Positions 42,350 through 50,768 of a DNA stretch of 64,000 nucleotides are shown one piece after another. How positions within the stretch are numbered: the stretch's first letter is position 1; each line of letters begins with the position of its first letter. Position numbers and translations under genes: made by a program. This DNA comes from Zoogloea dura (GTDB taxonomy: Bacteria > Pseudomonadota > Gammaproteobacteria > Burkholderiales > Rhodocyclaceae), in assembly GCF_012927165.1 (NCBI RefSeq), contig NZ_JABBGA010000014.1:1-64000 (forward strand), written 5' to 3'. The notes under the pieces were generated by a model that made no database searches, was not told the origin of the DNA, and saw nothing but the letters and a program-made list of their open reading frames with translations.

Positions 42350-43870
42350 ATGGACATGAAAGTCGCCAAGAAGAAACTCGGTCTCAAGGACAAGTACAAG
42401 CTGATGACCCGAGACCTGGGCTGGGAGCCGAGCTACCACAGCAAGGACGAGCTTTACCCCTACATGAATTACGAGGGCATCAAGATCCACGACTGGGACA
42501 AGTGGGAAGACCCCTTCCGCCTGACCATGGATGCCTACTGGAAGTACCAGGCCGAGAAGGAACGCAAGTTCTACGCGATCATCGACGCCCACGCCCAGAA
42601 CAACGGCCACCTCAACCTCACCGACGCCCGCTACCTGTCGGCCCTGAAGATCTTCCTGCAGGCCATCAGCCCGGGTGAATACGCCGCCCACCGGGGTTTC
42701 GCGCGGGTCGGCCGGGAGTTCCCGGGGGTGGGGCCGCAGGTCGCCTGCCAGATGCAGGCCATCGACGAGATCCGCCACGCCCAGACGCAGATCCATGCGA
42801 TGTCCAACTACAACCGTTACTACAACGGTTTCCACGCCTTCGCCGACCAGCGCGACCGCATCTGGTACACCTCGGTGGCGCGCTCCTTCTTCGACGACTC
42901 CATGTCGGCGGGGCCCTTCGAGTTCATGATCGCGATCGGCTTCAGCTTCGAGTACGTACTGACCAACCTGCTCTTCGTGCCCTTCATGTCCGGCGCCGCC
43001 TACAACGGCGACATGGCCACCGTGACCTTCGGCTTCTCCGCCCAGTCGGACGAAGCACGGCACATGACCCTGGGCCTGGAAGTCATCAAGTTCATCCTGG
43101 AGCAGGACCCGGACAACCTGCCCATCGTCCAGAACTGGATCGACAAGTGGTTCTGGCGCGGCTTCCGGGTGCTCGGCCTGGTCAGCACCATGATGGACTA
43201 CATGCTGCCCAAGCGCGTCATGTCCTGGCGGGAAGCCTGGGACATCTATGGTGTGGAGAATGGTGGCGCGCTGTTCAAGGACCTGGCCCGCTACGGCATC
43301 AAGCCGCCAAGGGGCTGGGACGACGCCGAAAAGGCCATTGACCACATGTCCCACCAGTTCATGCTGGGCCTCTACCAGTGGAGCTTCGGCACGGCCTTCC
43401 ACAGCTGGATTCCGTCGGATGCCGACATGGACTGGCTGGCCGGCAAGTACCCGCACACCTTCGACAAGTACTACCGGCCGCGCTGGAAGCACATCAAGAA
43501 GCTGGCCGATGCGGGCACCCCGTTCAAGAACTACGGCCTCGCCCGGTTGTGCCAGACCTGCCAGCTGCCCAGCGTGTTCACCGAGCCGGACGACCCGACC
43601 CTGACCTGCCACCGGGAGACTGTGTACAAGGGCGAGAAGTACCAGTTCTGCTCCGACGGCTGCCAGCACATCTTCGAGAACGAGCCGGAGAAGTACATCC
43701 AGGCCTGGCTGCCCATGCCCCAGCTGTTCCAGGACCCGATCAACGGCGACCTGGGCGAATGGATGAAGTGGGTCAGCCTGCTCGACGGCAAGGACAACGG
43801 CGACTACGCCGGCTCCGAAGACCAGAAGAACTTCGAAGCCTGGCGCGGCCTGGCCACCACCAACCAATGA
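42350..43870 (+). CDS. dmpN: phenol hydroxylase large oxygenase subunit N (cluster B)
   Basis: 506 residues, catalytic alpha subunit. Di-iron ligands Glu110, Glu140 and His143 (DEIRH), Glu201, Glu235 and His238 (DEARH). Cys-rich YHS region CQTCQLP...QFCSDGC near the C-terminus. ATG 42350 has AAGGAGGA. Compared with cluster A the last 50 residues are unrelated and shorter (ending FEAWRGLATTNQ), and substrate-side helix residues differ (FDDSMSAGPFEFMIAIGF versus FEDAISSGPFEQIIAISF), suggesting different affinity or substrate range. Confidence 0.97.
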   Translation: MDMKVAKKKLGLKDKYKLMTRDLGWEPSYHSKDELYPYMNYEGIKIHDWDKWEDPFRLTMDAYWKYQAEKERKFYAIIDAHAQNNGHLNLTDARYLSALKIFLQAISPGEYAAHRGFARVGREFPGVGPQVACQMQAIDEIRHAQTQIHAMSNYNRYYNGFHAFADQRDRIWYTSVARSFFDDSMSAGPFEFMIAIGFSFEYVLTNLLFVPFMSGAAYNGDMATVTFGFSAQSDEARHMTLGLEVIKFILEQDPDNLPIVQNWIDKWFWRGFRVLGLVSTMMDYMLPKRVMSWREAWDIYGVENGGALFKDLARYGIKPPRGWDDAEKAIDHMSHQFMLGLYQWSFGTAFHSWIPSDADMDWLAGKYPHTFDKYYRPRWKHIKKLADAGTPFKNYGLARLCQTCQLPSVFTEPDDPTLTCHRETVYKGEKYQFCSDGCQHIFENEPEKYIQAWLPMPQLFQDPINGDLGEWMKWVSLLDGKDNGDYAGSEDQKNFEAWRGLATTNQ

Positions 43871-43883
43871 ATGACCATGCGGA

Positions 43884-43899
43884 GGCGGCCTGGGCCGCC
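43884..43899 (+). other. intraoperonic hairpin between dmpN-B and dmpO-B
   Basis: GGCGGCC-TG-GGCCGCC, perfect 7-bp arms with a 2-nt centre (breathing to a larger loop), 13 bp after the dmpN stop. No T tract. Occupies the same relative place as the unrelated hairpin in cluster A (12985-13010). Confidence 0.5.
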
Positions 43900-43928
43900 C
43901 CGCACCCACAGATTCCAGGAGACTCCAG

Positions 43929-44282
43929 ATGACCGTCGCCGCCATCAAGGAATACATCGCCGTCCCCCGCGACCGGGTGGAGAACTTCCACGGCAAGCAG
44001 CTCGTTTACGTGAGCTGGGACCACCACCTGCTCTTCGCCTCGCCTTTCCTGCTCTGCCTGCCGCCGGAGACCCCTTTCCGCGAGCTGGTGAGCGGGCCGC
44101 TCGGCATGCTGCTCCAGCCAGATCCCGACGCCGCCGCCATCGACTGGCAGCGCGTTGAATGGCTCAAGTCCAACCAGCCGTGGACGCCCGATTTCGACGC
44201 CAGCCTGGCCGCCAACGGCATCGGCCACAAGGACCAGCTGCGCTTCCGCACGCCAGGCCTCAACAGCCTGATGGCAGCATGA
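43929..44282 (+). CDS. dmpO: phenol hydroxylase component O (cluster B)
   Basis: 117 residues, gamma subunit of the oxygenase. Shares RDRVENFHGKQLVYVSWDHH (20 residues) with the cluster A subunit (RDRVDNFHGQQLIYVGWDHH) and the acidic DWQRVEWL segment. A 94-bp repeat-rich gap separates it from dmpP. Confidence 0.93.
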   Translation: MTVAAIKEYIAVPRDRVENFHGKQLVYVSWDHHLLFASPFLLCLPPETPFRELVSGPLGMLLQPDPDAAAIDWQRVEWLKSNQPWTPDFDASLAANGIGHKDQLRFRTPGLNSLMAA

Positions 44283-44312
44283 GGGCGGAGGCCATGAGCG
44301 CCCCCGCCCGGC

Positions 44313-44363
44313 CGCCCGAAGGGGGCGCGATCCCTCCCTTGGGGAGGATGTCGCAGCGCGACA
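44313..44363 (+). repeat. GC-rich palindromic intergenic element between dmpO-B and dmpP-B
   Basis: Three successive short hairpins: CGCCC-GAAGG-GGGCG (44313-44327), CCTCCC-TT-GGGGAGG (44333-44347) and TGTCGC-AGC-GCGACA (44349-44363), ending just before the GGAGG of dmpP. The composition resembles the mosaic GC-rich palindromic repeats seen between genes in many Betaproteobacteria (from memory). It is inside an operon, so it may lower dmpP expression. Confidence 0.55.
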
Positions 44364-44376
44364 GGAGGGTAGTCCA

Positions 44377-45432
44377 ATGACTTACGAGCTGACCATCGAG
44401 CCCCTTGGCCAGACCATAGAGATCGAGGAAGGGCAGACCATCCTGGATGCGGCGCTGCGGGCCGGCATCTACCTGCCCCACGCCTGCTGCCACGGCCTGT
44501 GCGCCACCTGCAAGGTGCAGGTCAGCGATGGCGAGATCGAGCACGGCGAGGCCTCCAGCTTCGCCCTGATGGATTTCGAGCGGGATGAGGGCAAGTGCCT
44601 GGCCTGCTGTGCCACGGTGCAGGGTGATGTCGTCATCGAGGCCGAGATCGATGAAGACCCGGACGCCGAGAACCTGCCGGTGCGGGACTTCGACGGTACG
44701 GTGACGCGCATCGAATCCCTCACTCCGACCATCAAGGGGGTGTGGATCAAGCTGGATACGCCCATGCGCTTCCAGGCCGGCCAGTATGTGAACCTGGAAC
44801 TGCCGGGCGGCATCGGCAGCCGCGCCTTCTCCGTCGCCAGCCCGCCGTCTGCGGACGGCGAGGTCGAGCTCAACATCCGCATCGTGCCGGGCGGGCAGGG
44901 CACCACCTATGTGCACGAGGCCCTGCGCTCCGGCGAGCGGGTGCGCATCAGCGGGCCCTACGGGCGCTTCTTCGTCAAGAAGTCGGCTGCCGTGCCGGTG
45001 GTGTTCATGGCCGGCGGCTCTGGCCTGTCCAGCCCGCGCAGCATGATCCTGGATCTGCTGGAGGAAGGCTTCACGCTGCCGATCACCCTGGTCTATGGGC
45101 AGCGTTCGCGGGACGAACTCTATTACCACGACGAGTTCCTGGCCCTTGCCGCGAAGCACCCCAATTTCCGATATGTGCCGGCCCTGTCGAACGAGCCGGC
45201 AGGATCGGACTGGAATGGCTTCCGGGGCTTCGTCCATGAAGCGGCCAAGGCCGCCTTCGACAATGACTTCCGCAGCCACAAGGCTTATCTGTGCGGCCCG
45301 CCGCTGATGATCGAGGCCTGCATTTCCACCCTGATGCAGGGGCGCCTTTTCGAGCGCGATATCTATACCGAGAAGTTCATCTCGGCGGCGGATGCGCAGC
45401 AGGTGCGCAGCCCCTTGTTCAAAGCGATCTGA
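44377..45432 (+). CDS. dmpP: phenol hydroxylase reductase component P (cluster B)
   Basis: 351 residues, NADH-dependent FAD/[2Fe-2S] reductase. Ferredoxin ligands Cys37, Cys42, Cys45 (CCHGLCATC) and Cys77 (CLACC), FAD loop SRAFSVASPP, NAD loop GGSGLSSPRSMI. Strongly similar to the cluster A reductase, more so than the N subunits are to each other. Start ATG 44377 has GGAGG 8 nt upstream, directly after the palindromic element. Last gene of cluster B. Confidence 0.96.
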   Translation: MTYELTIEPLGQTIEIEEGQTILDAALRAGIYLPHACCHGLCATCKVQVSDGEIEHGEASSFALMDFERDEGKCLACCATVQGDVVIEAEIDEDPDAENLPVRDFDGTVTRIESLTPTIKGVWIKLDTPMRFQAGQYVNLELPGGIGSRAFSVASPPSADGEVELNIRIVPGGQGTTYVHEALRSGERVRISGPYGRFFVKKSAAVPVVFMAGGSGLSSPRSMILDLLEEGFTLPITLVYGQRSRDELYYHDEFLALAAKHPNFRYVPALSNEPAGSDWNGFRGFVHEAAKAAFDNDFRSHKAYLCGPPLMIEACISTLMQGRLFERDIYTEKFISAADAQQVRSPLFKAI

Positions 45433-45543
45433 GGGAGAGGACGGGAAGGCGGATATCTGCGTTAGAATCAAACGGAATAGACCTGCGGGGGATTGCCCGT
45501 CACCGGGATGAATGGTTCCCCTCAGGTTTTCTGCTGATCCTGA

Positions 45544-47457
45544 ATGTACGGAGACTCCCCCTTGAAACGCGTTGAGAATGCTCGGCAGATGGCCGCCATG
45601 GCCAGGCTTAACGAGCTGGTGTTGCTGTCGCGGACGGGCCGCTTCAATGAACTGGAAAAAGCCGCCGAAAAGCTCGCGAAGCAATATCCCGATTTCGGCC
45701 ACGCCTGGAATTTCATGGGGATCGCGCAACTGGCCATGGGCAGCGATGCGCTGGCCGCGCTGGAGAAAGCGGCGGCGCTGCTGCCTGCAGACCCGACGGT
45801 CAATCTCAACCTGGCCCTGGCCCTGATTGCGCATGGCGAGCTGACGCGCGCCGAGCACTATTGCCGTGTGGCCATTGCGCTGCGGCCGGACTACGCCAAG
45901 GCGCATATGAACCTCGGCGCCATTCTCCTCGATCTGGGCCGGATGGAAGAGGCCATCGAGAGCAGCGAGACGGCCCTGGCATTGCAGCCCGATTACCTGG
46001 CTGCCCTGACCAATCTGTCCGCTGCCCTGGGCAAGGTCAATCGCAAGATGGAATCCATCAGGGTGGCCCGCCAGGCCCTGGCGATGAGCCCCGACAATGC
46101 GGCGGCCCATTTGAATCTTGGACAACGCCTTGAGGATCTGGGAATGGTCGAGGAGGCCGAGGCGCATATCCGGCGTGCGCTGGAGATCGAGCCGGCCAAT
46201 CTGGTGGGGCAGAGCTGGCTCCAGTTCCTGTGTTCCTATCATCCCGGCCATTCGGGCCTGGATCTGTTGGCGCAGGCGCGCCGCATCGGCCAGCTATTCA
46301 TCGACGCGGCCCGGCCCTGGCAGAGCTGGTCCAATGATCGGGACCCTTCGCGCCGGCTCAAGCTGGGTTTCGTGTCGCCTGATTTCCGCCGCCAGTCAGT
46401 GGGCCTGTTTATCGAGAACGTATTTGCAGCACTGCACGACATGATGGGCGAGCGCATCGAACTGCATGGCTATCATGTGGATGCCTTTCCGGCGGATGAC
46501 AATACGGCCCGCATCAAATCCTGTTGCGCGGGCTGGACCAATGTTAACCACATGTCCGACAGTGCCCTCGCCGAGCAGATCCGGCAGGATGGCATCGATA
46601 TCCTGTTCGACCTCTCGGGGCACACCGGCTGCAACCGCCTCCCCATGTTCGCCTGGAAACCGGCGCCGGTGCAGGTCAGCTGGATCGGTTATCTCGGCAC
46701 CACCGGCCTGCCGGGCATGGATTACCTGATTGCCGACGAATGCACCTTGCCCGCATCGGAAGAAGCCCATTTCTCCGAGAAGATCCTGCGCATGCCGGAG
46801 ACCTATCTGTGCTTCAGGCCGCCGGAGGAGGATTGCGCGATCGGCGAGCTGCCGGCCATCCGCAACGGCCATGTGACCTTCGGCAGCTTCAACAACCCTA
46901 GAAAGATCAGCGACGAGGTCCTGGAAACCTGGGCCGAGGTGCTTGCCGCGGTGCCCGACAGCCGTTTGCTGTGCAAGTACGGCGGCTTCTCCGACGAGAC
47001 CCTGAGAGGCCGTTTCACGAGCTTCTTCGTCAAAAGGGGGATTGACGAGGCGCGCCTGGAGTTCATGGGGCGGGTACCCCATTCCGAACACCTGCCGACC
47101 TACAACCGGGTCGATATCGCGCTCGATCCCTTTCCCTATCCGGGCGTGACGACATCGGTGGAGGCCTTGTGGATGGGCGTCCCGGTGCTGACCCTGGCCG
47201 GCGAGAGCTTCATCTCGCGCCAGGGTGCCGGCTTGCTGAAGCAGGCCGGTTTGCCGGAGTGGGCGGCCGGCAGCCGGCAGGAGTATGTCGCCAAGGCGGT
47301 CGAGTTTGCGGCCAGCCTGGAGCGTCTGTCACAGATCCGCGGCAGCCTGCGCGAGACGCTGCAATCAACTGCGCTGCTGGACAGCCACCGCTTTGCAGTG
47401 CAGTTCGAGAGCCTGGTGCGCGGGATCTGGCAGACCTGGTGCGACAGCGCCCGCTAA
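45544..47457 (+). CDS. TPR protein with O-GlcNAc-transferase-like (SPINDLY/OGT) domain
   Basis: 637 residues from ATG 45544; a TTG at 45562 has the better ribosome site (GGAGA) and may be the true start. About six tetratricopeptide repeats (residues 20-220, e.g. AHMNLGAILLDLGRMEEAIE) precede a GT41-type domain: LKLGFVSPDFRRQSVG, DILFDLSGHTGCNRL, VSWIGYLGTTGLPGMDYLI, FGSFNNPRKI and ALDPFPYPGVTTSVEALWMG. GT41 enzymes attach sugars to Ser/Thr (OGT) or Asn (HMW1C) of proteins; the target here is unknown. It follows the phenol hydroxylase operon by 111 bp; no functional link is evident. Its stop overlaps the convergent DUF924 gene by 4 bp. Confidence 0.88.
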   Translation: MYGDSPLKRVENARQMAAMARLNELVLLSRTGRFNELEKAAEKLAKQYPDFGHAWNFMGIAQLAMGSDALAALEKAAALLPADPTVNLNLALALIAHGELTRAEHYCRVAIALRPDYAKAHMNLGAILLDLGRMEEAIESSETALALQPDYLAALTNLSAALGKVNRKMESIRVARQALAMSPDNAAAHLNLGQRLEDLGMVEEAEAHIRRALEIEPANLVGQSWLQFLCSYHPGHSGLDLLAQARRIGQLFIDAARPWQSWSNDRDPSRRLKLGFVSPDFRRQSVGLFIENVFAALHDMMGERIELHGYHVDAFPADDNTARIKSCCAGWTNVNHMSDSALAEQIRQDGIDILFDLSGHTGCNRLPMFAWKPAPVQVSWIGYLGTTGLPGMDYLIADECTLPASEEAHFSEKILRMPETYLCFRPPEEDCAIGELPAIRNGHVTFGSFNNPRKISDEVLETWAEVLAAVPDSRLLCKYGGFSDETLRGRFTSFFVKRGIDEARLEFMGRVPHSEHLPTYNRVDIALDPFPYPGVTTSVEALWMGVPVLTLAGESFISRQGAGLLKQAGLPEWAAGSRQEYVAKAVEFAASLERLSQIRGSLRETLQSTALLDSHRFAVQFESLVRGIWQTWCDSAR

Positions 47458-48005
47458 AAGGACGAGCCCGGCGTCTTCAGGAATTCGATCTCTTCGGCCG
47501 TCGAGGCCCTGCCCAGCACCGCGTTGCGGTGGGGGTAGCGGCCGAAGCGGTCGATGATGGCCTTGTGGCGGCGTTCGAAGTCCAGGTTGCCCTCCAGCCC
47601 GGGCTGGCTGTACAGATCCATCGCAAGGGCGTGGATCAGCGCCGATTCGCTGTGCATGTAAGGCAGGTAAAGGAAGGCGCGGCGGGCCGGCGCCAGGGCC
47701 TGATCGGCACCCTCGGCCACCGCCTCCTGGGCCAGCACCAGGGCCATGCCGTCGCTGGCGAAGGCCAGCGGGCTGTCCCGGTGGATGTTGCGGGAGAACT
47801 GGTCGAGCACGATCACCTCGGCCAGGCGCCCGTCGGCGCTGCTGCGCCAGGCGTGCAGCTCGCCGCGGGTGGCGGCCTGGTGCAGGGCGCCGAAGCGCGT
47901 CGCGACGAGGCGGTCGAAGTCGTCCGACTTGTCCCACCACTGCTTGGGCGAGATTTCCTCGAACCAGAAGGCGAGGACGGCATCGGGGCCGGCTGCGTGG
48001 GGCAT
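47454..48005 (-). CDS. DUF924 family protein
   Basis: 183 residues, all-helical cytosolic protein of unknown function. Family segments: DAVLAFWFEEISPKQWWDKS near the start, VIVLDQFSRNIHRDSPLAFA, FLYLPYMHSESALIH and HRNAVLGRAST. It overlaps the TPR gene tail-to-tail by 4 bp and starts 20 bp after the GntR gene stop, so it is probably cotranscribed with gntR. Confidence 0.9.
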   Translation of the reverse strand: MPHAAGPDAVLAFWFEEISPKQWWDKSDDFDRLVATRFGALHQAATRGELHAWRSSADGRLAEVIVLDQFSRNIHRDSPLAFASDGMALVLAQEAVAEGADQALAPARRAFLYLPYMHSESALIHALAMDLYSQPGLEGNLDFERRHKAIIDRFGRYPHRNAVLGRASTAEEIEFLKTPGSSF

Positions 48006-48025
48006 GGTGTTCTCCTGTTTGATGG

Positions 48026-48679
48026 TCAGCCGGTGTCGGCCTGAATGCTCAGCGCCGTCGACACGGTGCGCGACACGCTGTCGATGTGTTCCCGCGCCGC
48101 TGCGTTGGCCAGCTCGGGTTGACGCGCGGCAATGGCTTCGATCACCGCCTGGTGTTCGCCCGCCACGTGGTCCAGGTGGGCGCCGAAGCCGCAGGTCTGC
48201 ACAATGAAGAAATCCGACAACTCGAAGTTGGCCAGCTGCCGGCCGCACACCAGCGGCGATTGCGCCATGGCGTGCAGCTCGGTGTGGAAGGCCACGTTGA
48301 GCTGCCGGTAGGCATCCGCATTGGCCGGGTCGGCCGGGTCGAGGGCTTCGATCTGGGCGTTGATCAGGCGCAGCCGGGTGATCTCGGCGACGCTCGCGCG
48401 ACGTGCCGCCAGCTCGGCGATCAGGCCCTCGGTGAGGGCGAACATGCGGTAGAAATCCTGGATCGATTCCGGCGTCGGGGTGACCACCTCGCAGCCTACC
48501 TGGGCGGTGATGGTGACGAAGCCACGCTCCTGCAGCTTGTACAGGGCGGTCATGATCGGGTGCCGGCTGACGCCCATCTCCTCGCCGATCTCCTTGACGA
48601 GGATGCGGTCGCCGAAGCGGTACTGGCAGCGGAACAGGCGCTGCAGGATCTCCTGGTACAGATGGTTCTTCTTGGCCAT
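48026..48679 (-). CDS. GntR-family (FadR-like) regulator
   Basis: 217 residues. Winged helix at 1-70 (LVKEIGEEMGVSRHPIMTALYKLQERGFV) and a helical FCD effector domain with metal-binding histidines (NVAFHTELHAMA, EHQAVIEAI, AAAREHI). Divergent from the flavin monooxygenase gene; the 282-bp gap contains a perfect 22-bp palindrome that is the likely operator. Ligand unknown, probably an intermediate of the monooxygenase pathway. Confidence 0.92.
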   Translation of the reverse strand: MAKKNHLYQEILQRLFRCQYRFGDRILVKEIGEEMGVSRHPIMTALYKLQERGFVTITAQVGCEVVTPTPESIQDFYRMFALTEGLIAELAARRASVAEITRLRLINAQIEALDPADPANADAYRQLNVAFHTELHAMAQSPLVCGRQLANFELSDFFIVQTCGFGAHLDHVAGEHQAVIEAIAARQPELANAAAREHIDSVSRTVSTALSIQADTG

Positions 48680-48797
48680 GGTAAAGCGTGTCGAGGGGTG
48701 AAACGGGACAGCCGGCGCATGGTAGCACTCTCTGCCAGGTCGTCCGGCGGGGTGATGGCGCGCACGGTAGACGGGGTGCCGAAGGCACGCATCAATT

Positions 48798-48819
48798 GCT
48801 TGCATGCTAGCATGCAAGC
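48798..48819. promoter_or_regulatory. perfect 22-bp palindrome, likely GntR operator
   Basis: Each half reads GCTTGCATGCT / AGCATGCAAGC, with no mismatch over 22 bp. It lies 119 bp upstream of the GntR start and 143 bp upstream of the monooxygenase start, in the only non-coding stretch of this locus. Nothing else is seen in the 48680-48961 gap apart from the monooxygenase ribosome site. Confidence 0.75.
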
Positions 48820-48961
48820 GCTGTAGAGTGGCGCTCGTCGCCTGTTTGCCTGCCGCCGCGACCCGCCCTCCAGCTTGCCTGGCAGCGGGAGCCGGGACGC
48901 ACTGCGGCGCGTTCATCCAACCCACCACGGCCGCATTCGGACGCGGCGAGGAGACCCTGCA

Positions 48962-50719
48962 GTGAGCCATTCCGCGCAATTTGACACCGACGTACTGATC
49001 ATCGGCTCCGGCCCCACCGGCGGCGCCACAGCGCTGGCCCTGGCGACCTATGGGGTGCGTGCCCACATGGTGTCGCGCAGCAACTGGCTGGCTGACACGC
49101 CCCGGGCCCACATCACCAACCAGCGCACCATGGAAGTGCTGCGCGACCTGGGTATCGAGGACGAGGCGATCAAGTACGCCACCCCCTGGGAGCAGATGGG
49201 CGACACCTTGTTCACCACCAGCCTGGCCGGCGAGGAGCTGGTGCGCCAGCGCACCTGGGGCACCGGCGACGAGCGCAAGGGCGACTACCTGCAGGGCAGC
49301 CCCTGCGGCCTGCAGGACATCCCCCAGCCGCTGATCGAGCCGGTGATCTTCAAGAACGCGGCGGAGCGGGGCGCCCGTTTCAGCTTCAACACCGAATACC
49401 TGTCCCACAGCCAGGACGCCGACGGGGTCACGGTGCAACTGCGTGAGCGGGCCAACGGCCGCCAGTACAGCCTGCGCGCCCGCTACCTGGTGGGCGCCGA
49501 CGGGGCCAAGTCGAAGGTCGCCGAGGACATCGGGCTGCCCATCGAAGGCCACATGGCGCGGGCCGGCACGGTGTATGTGATCTTCAAGGCCGACCTGTCC
49601 CGCTACGTGGCCCACCGGCCCAGCATCCTGCACTGGATCGTCACCCCTGCGGCCAGCTTCGGCGAGATCGGCATGGGCCTGCTGCGCGCGGTGCGCCCCT
49701 GGGACGGCTGGATCGCCGGCTGGGGTTTCGACATCTCCAAGGGCGAGCCCGATCTCAACCCCGAGCTGCTGCTCGAGCGCATCCGCACCCTGGTCGGCGA
49801 CCCGGCCCTGGAGGTGGAGATCGAGCGCACCTCGGTGTGGTACGTGAACCAGGCCTATGCCACTGAGTATTCCCGTGGCCGGGTTTTCTGCGGCGGTGAT
49901 GCCGTGCATCGCCACCCGCCATCCAGCGGCCTGGGCCTCAACACCTGCGTGCAGGACGCCTTCAACCTGGCCTGGAAGCTCGCCTACGTCATCCACGGCC
50001 ACGCCGGCCCGGGCCTGCTCGACAGCTACAGCCTGGAGCGGGCGCCGGTGGGGCGCCAGATCGTGGTGCGCGCCAACCAGTCGCGCATGGACTACGCTCC
50101 GCTCAAGGCGGCCTTCCGGGTCGAAGGCGCCGACAACCCGGTGGCGGCCGGCATCGCCCGCTTCAAGGACCCCGGCCCCGCAGGCGTGGCGGCGCGCCAG
50201 GCGGTGCAGGCCGCGCTTGAGTTGAAGAACACCGAGTTCAACGCCCAGGGCGTCGAGATGAACCAGCGCTACGCCTCCGCCGCCGTGCTGCCCGACCCGG
50301 CGGCCGGCGAGGAGGTGTGGCGGCGCGACCCGCAGCTCTACCTGCAGCCCACCACCCGGCCCGGCGCCAAGCTGCCCCACGCCTGGCTGGTGGACCGCCG
50401 CGGCCTGCGCGTGTCCACCCTCGACGTGACCGGAAAGGGCAAGTTCTCGTTGCTCACCGGCCTGTCCGGCCAGGCCTGGCGGCAGGCAGCCGAAGCGCTG
50501 GGGCTGCCGTGGCTGCGCACCGTGATCACCGGCGAACCCGGCAGTGCCGACCCCTACTGCGCCTGGCAGCGCCTGCGCGAAGTGGACGAAGCCGGCGCCA
50601 TCCTGGTGCGTCCCGACGGCTATGTGGCGTGGCGCCACAGCGCCGCCGTGCATGATGCCGGCGAAGCCCGCCGGCAGCTGGCCGCCGCCCTCGGCGTGCT
50701 GCTCGACACCACCTTCTGA
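48962..50719 (+). CDS. FAD-dependent phenol monooxygenase, TfdB family
   Basis: 585 residues (TfdB 598). Single-component NAD(P)H flavin hydroxylase that ortho-hydroxylates phenols such as 2,4-dichlorophenol to catechols. FAD motif GSGPTGG at residues about 15-21, DG motif LVGADGAKSKV, GD motif FCGGDAVHRHPP, and a C-terminal thioredoxin-like domain with AGAILVRPDGYVAWRH. Starts with GTG at 48962 behind AGGAGA. It lies divergent to the GntR gene and 49 bp before an ABC binding-protein gene. Gives the organism a third phenol-hydroxylating enzyme in this window; exact substrate unknown. Confidence 0.88.
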   Translation: MSHSAQFDTDVLIIGSGPTGGATALALATYGVRAHMVSRSNWLADTPRAHITNQRTMEVLRDLGIEDEAIKYATPWEQMGDTLFTTSLAGEELVRQRTWGTGDERKGDYLQGSPCGLQDIPQPLIEPVIFKNAAERGARFSFNTEYLSHSQDADGVTVQLRERANGRQYSLRARYLVGADGAKSKVAEDIGLPIEGHMARAGTVYVIFKADLSRYVAHRPSILHWIVTPAASFGEIGMGLLRAVRPWDGWIAGWGFDISKGEPDLNPELLLERIRTLVGDPALEVEIERTSVWYVNQAYATEYSRGRVFCGGDAVHRHPPSSGLGLNTCVQDAFNLAWKLAYVIHGHAGPGLLDSYSLERAPVGRQIVVRANQSRMDYAPLKAAFRVEGADNPVAAGIARFKDPGPAGVAARQAVQAALELKNTEFNAQGVEMNQRYASAAVLPDPAAGEEVWRRDPQLYLQPTTRPGAKLPHAWLVDRRGLRVSTLDVTGKGKFSLLTGLSGQAWRQAAEALGLPWLRTVITGEPGSADPYCAWQRLREVDEAGAILVRPDGYVAWRHSAAVHDAGEARRQLAAALGVLLDTTF

Positions 50720-50768
50720 ACCCCGCCTTTCCGCCCATCCCCGCAGTACAAGAACAAAGGAGACATTG

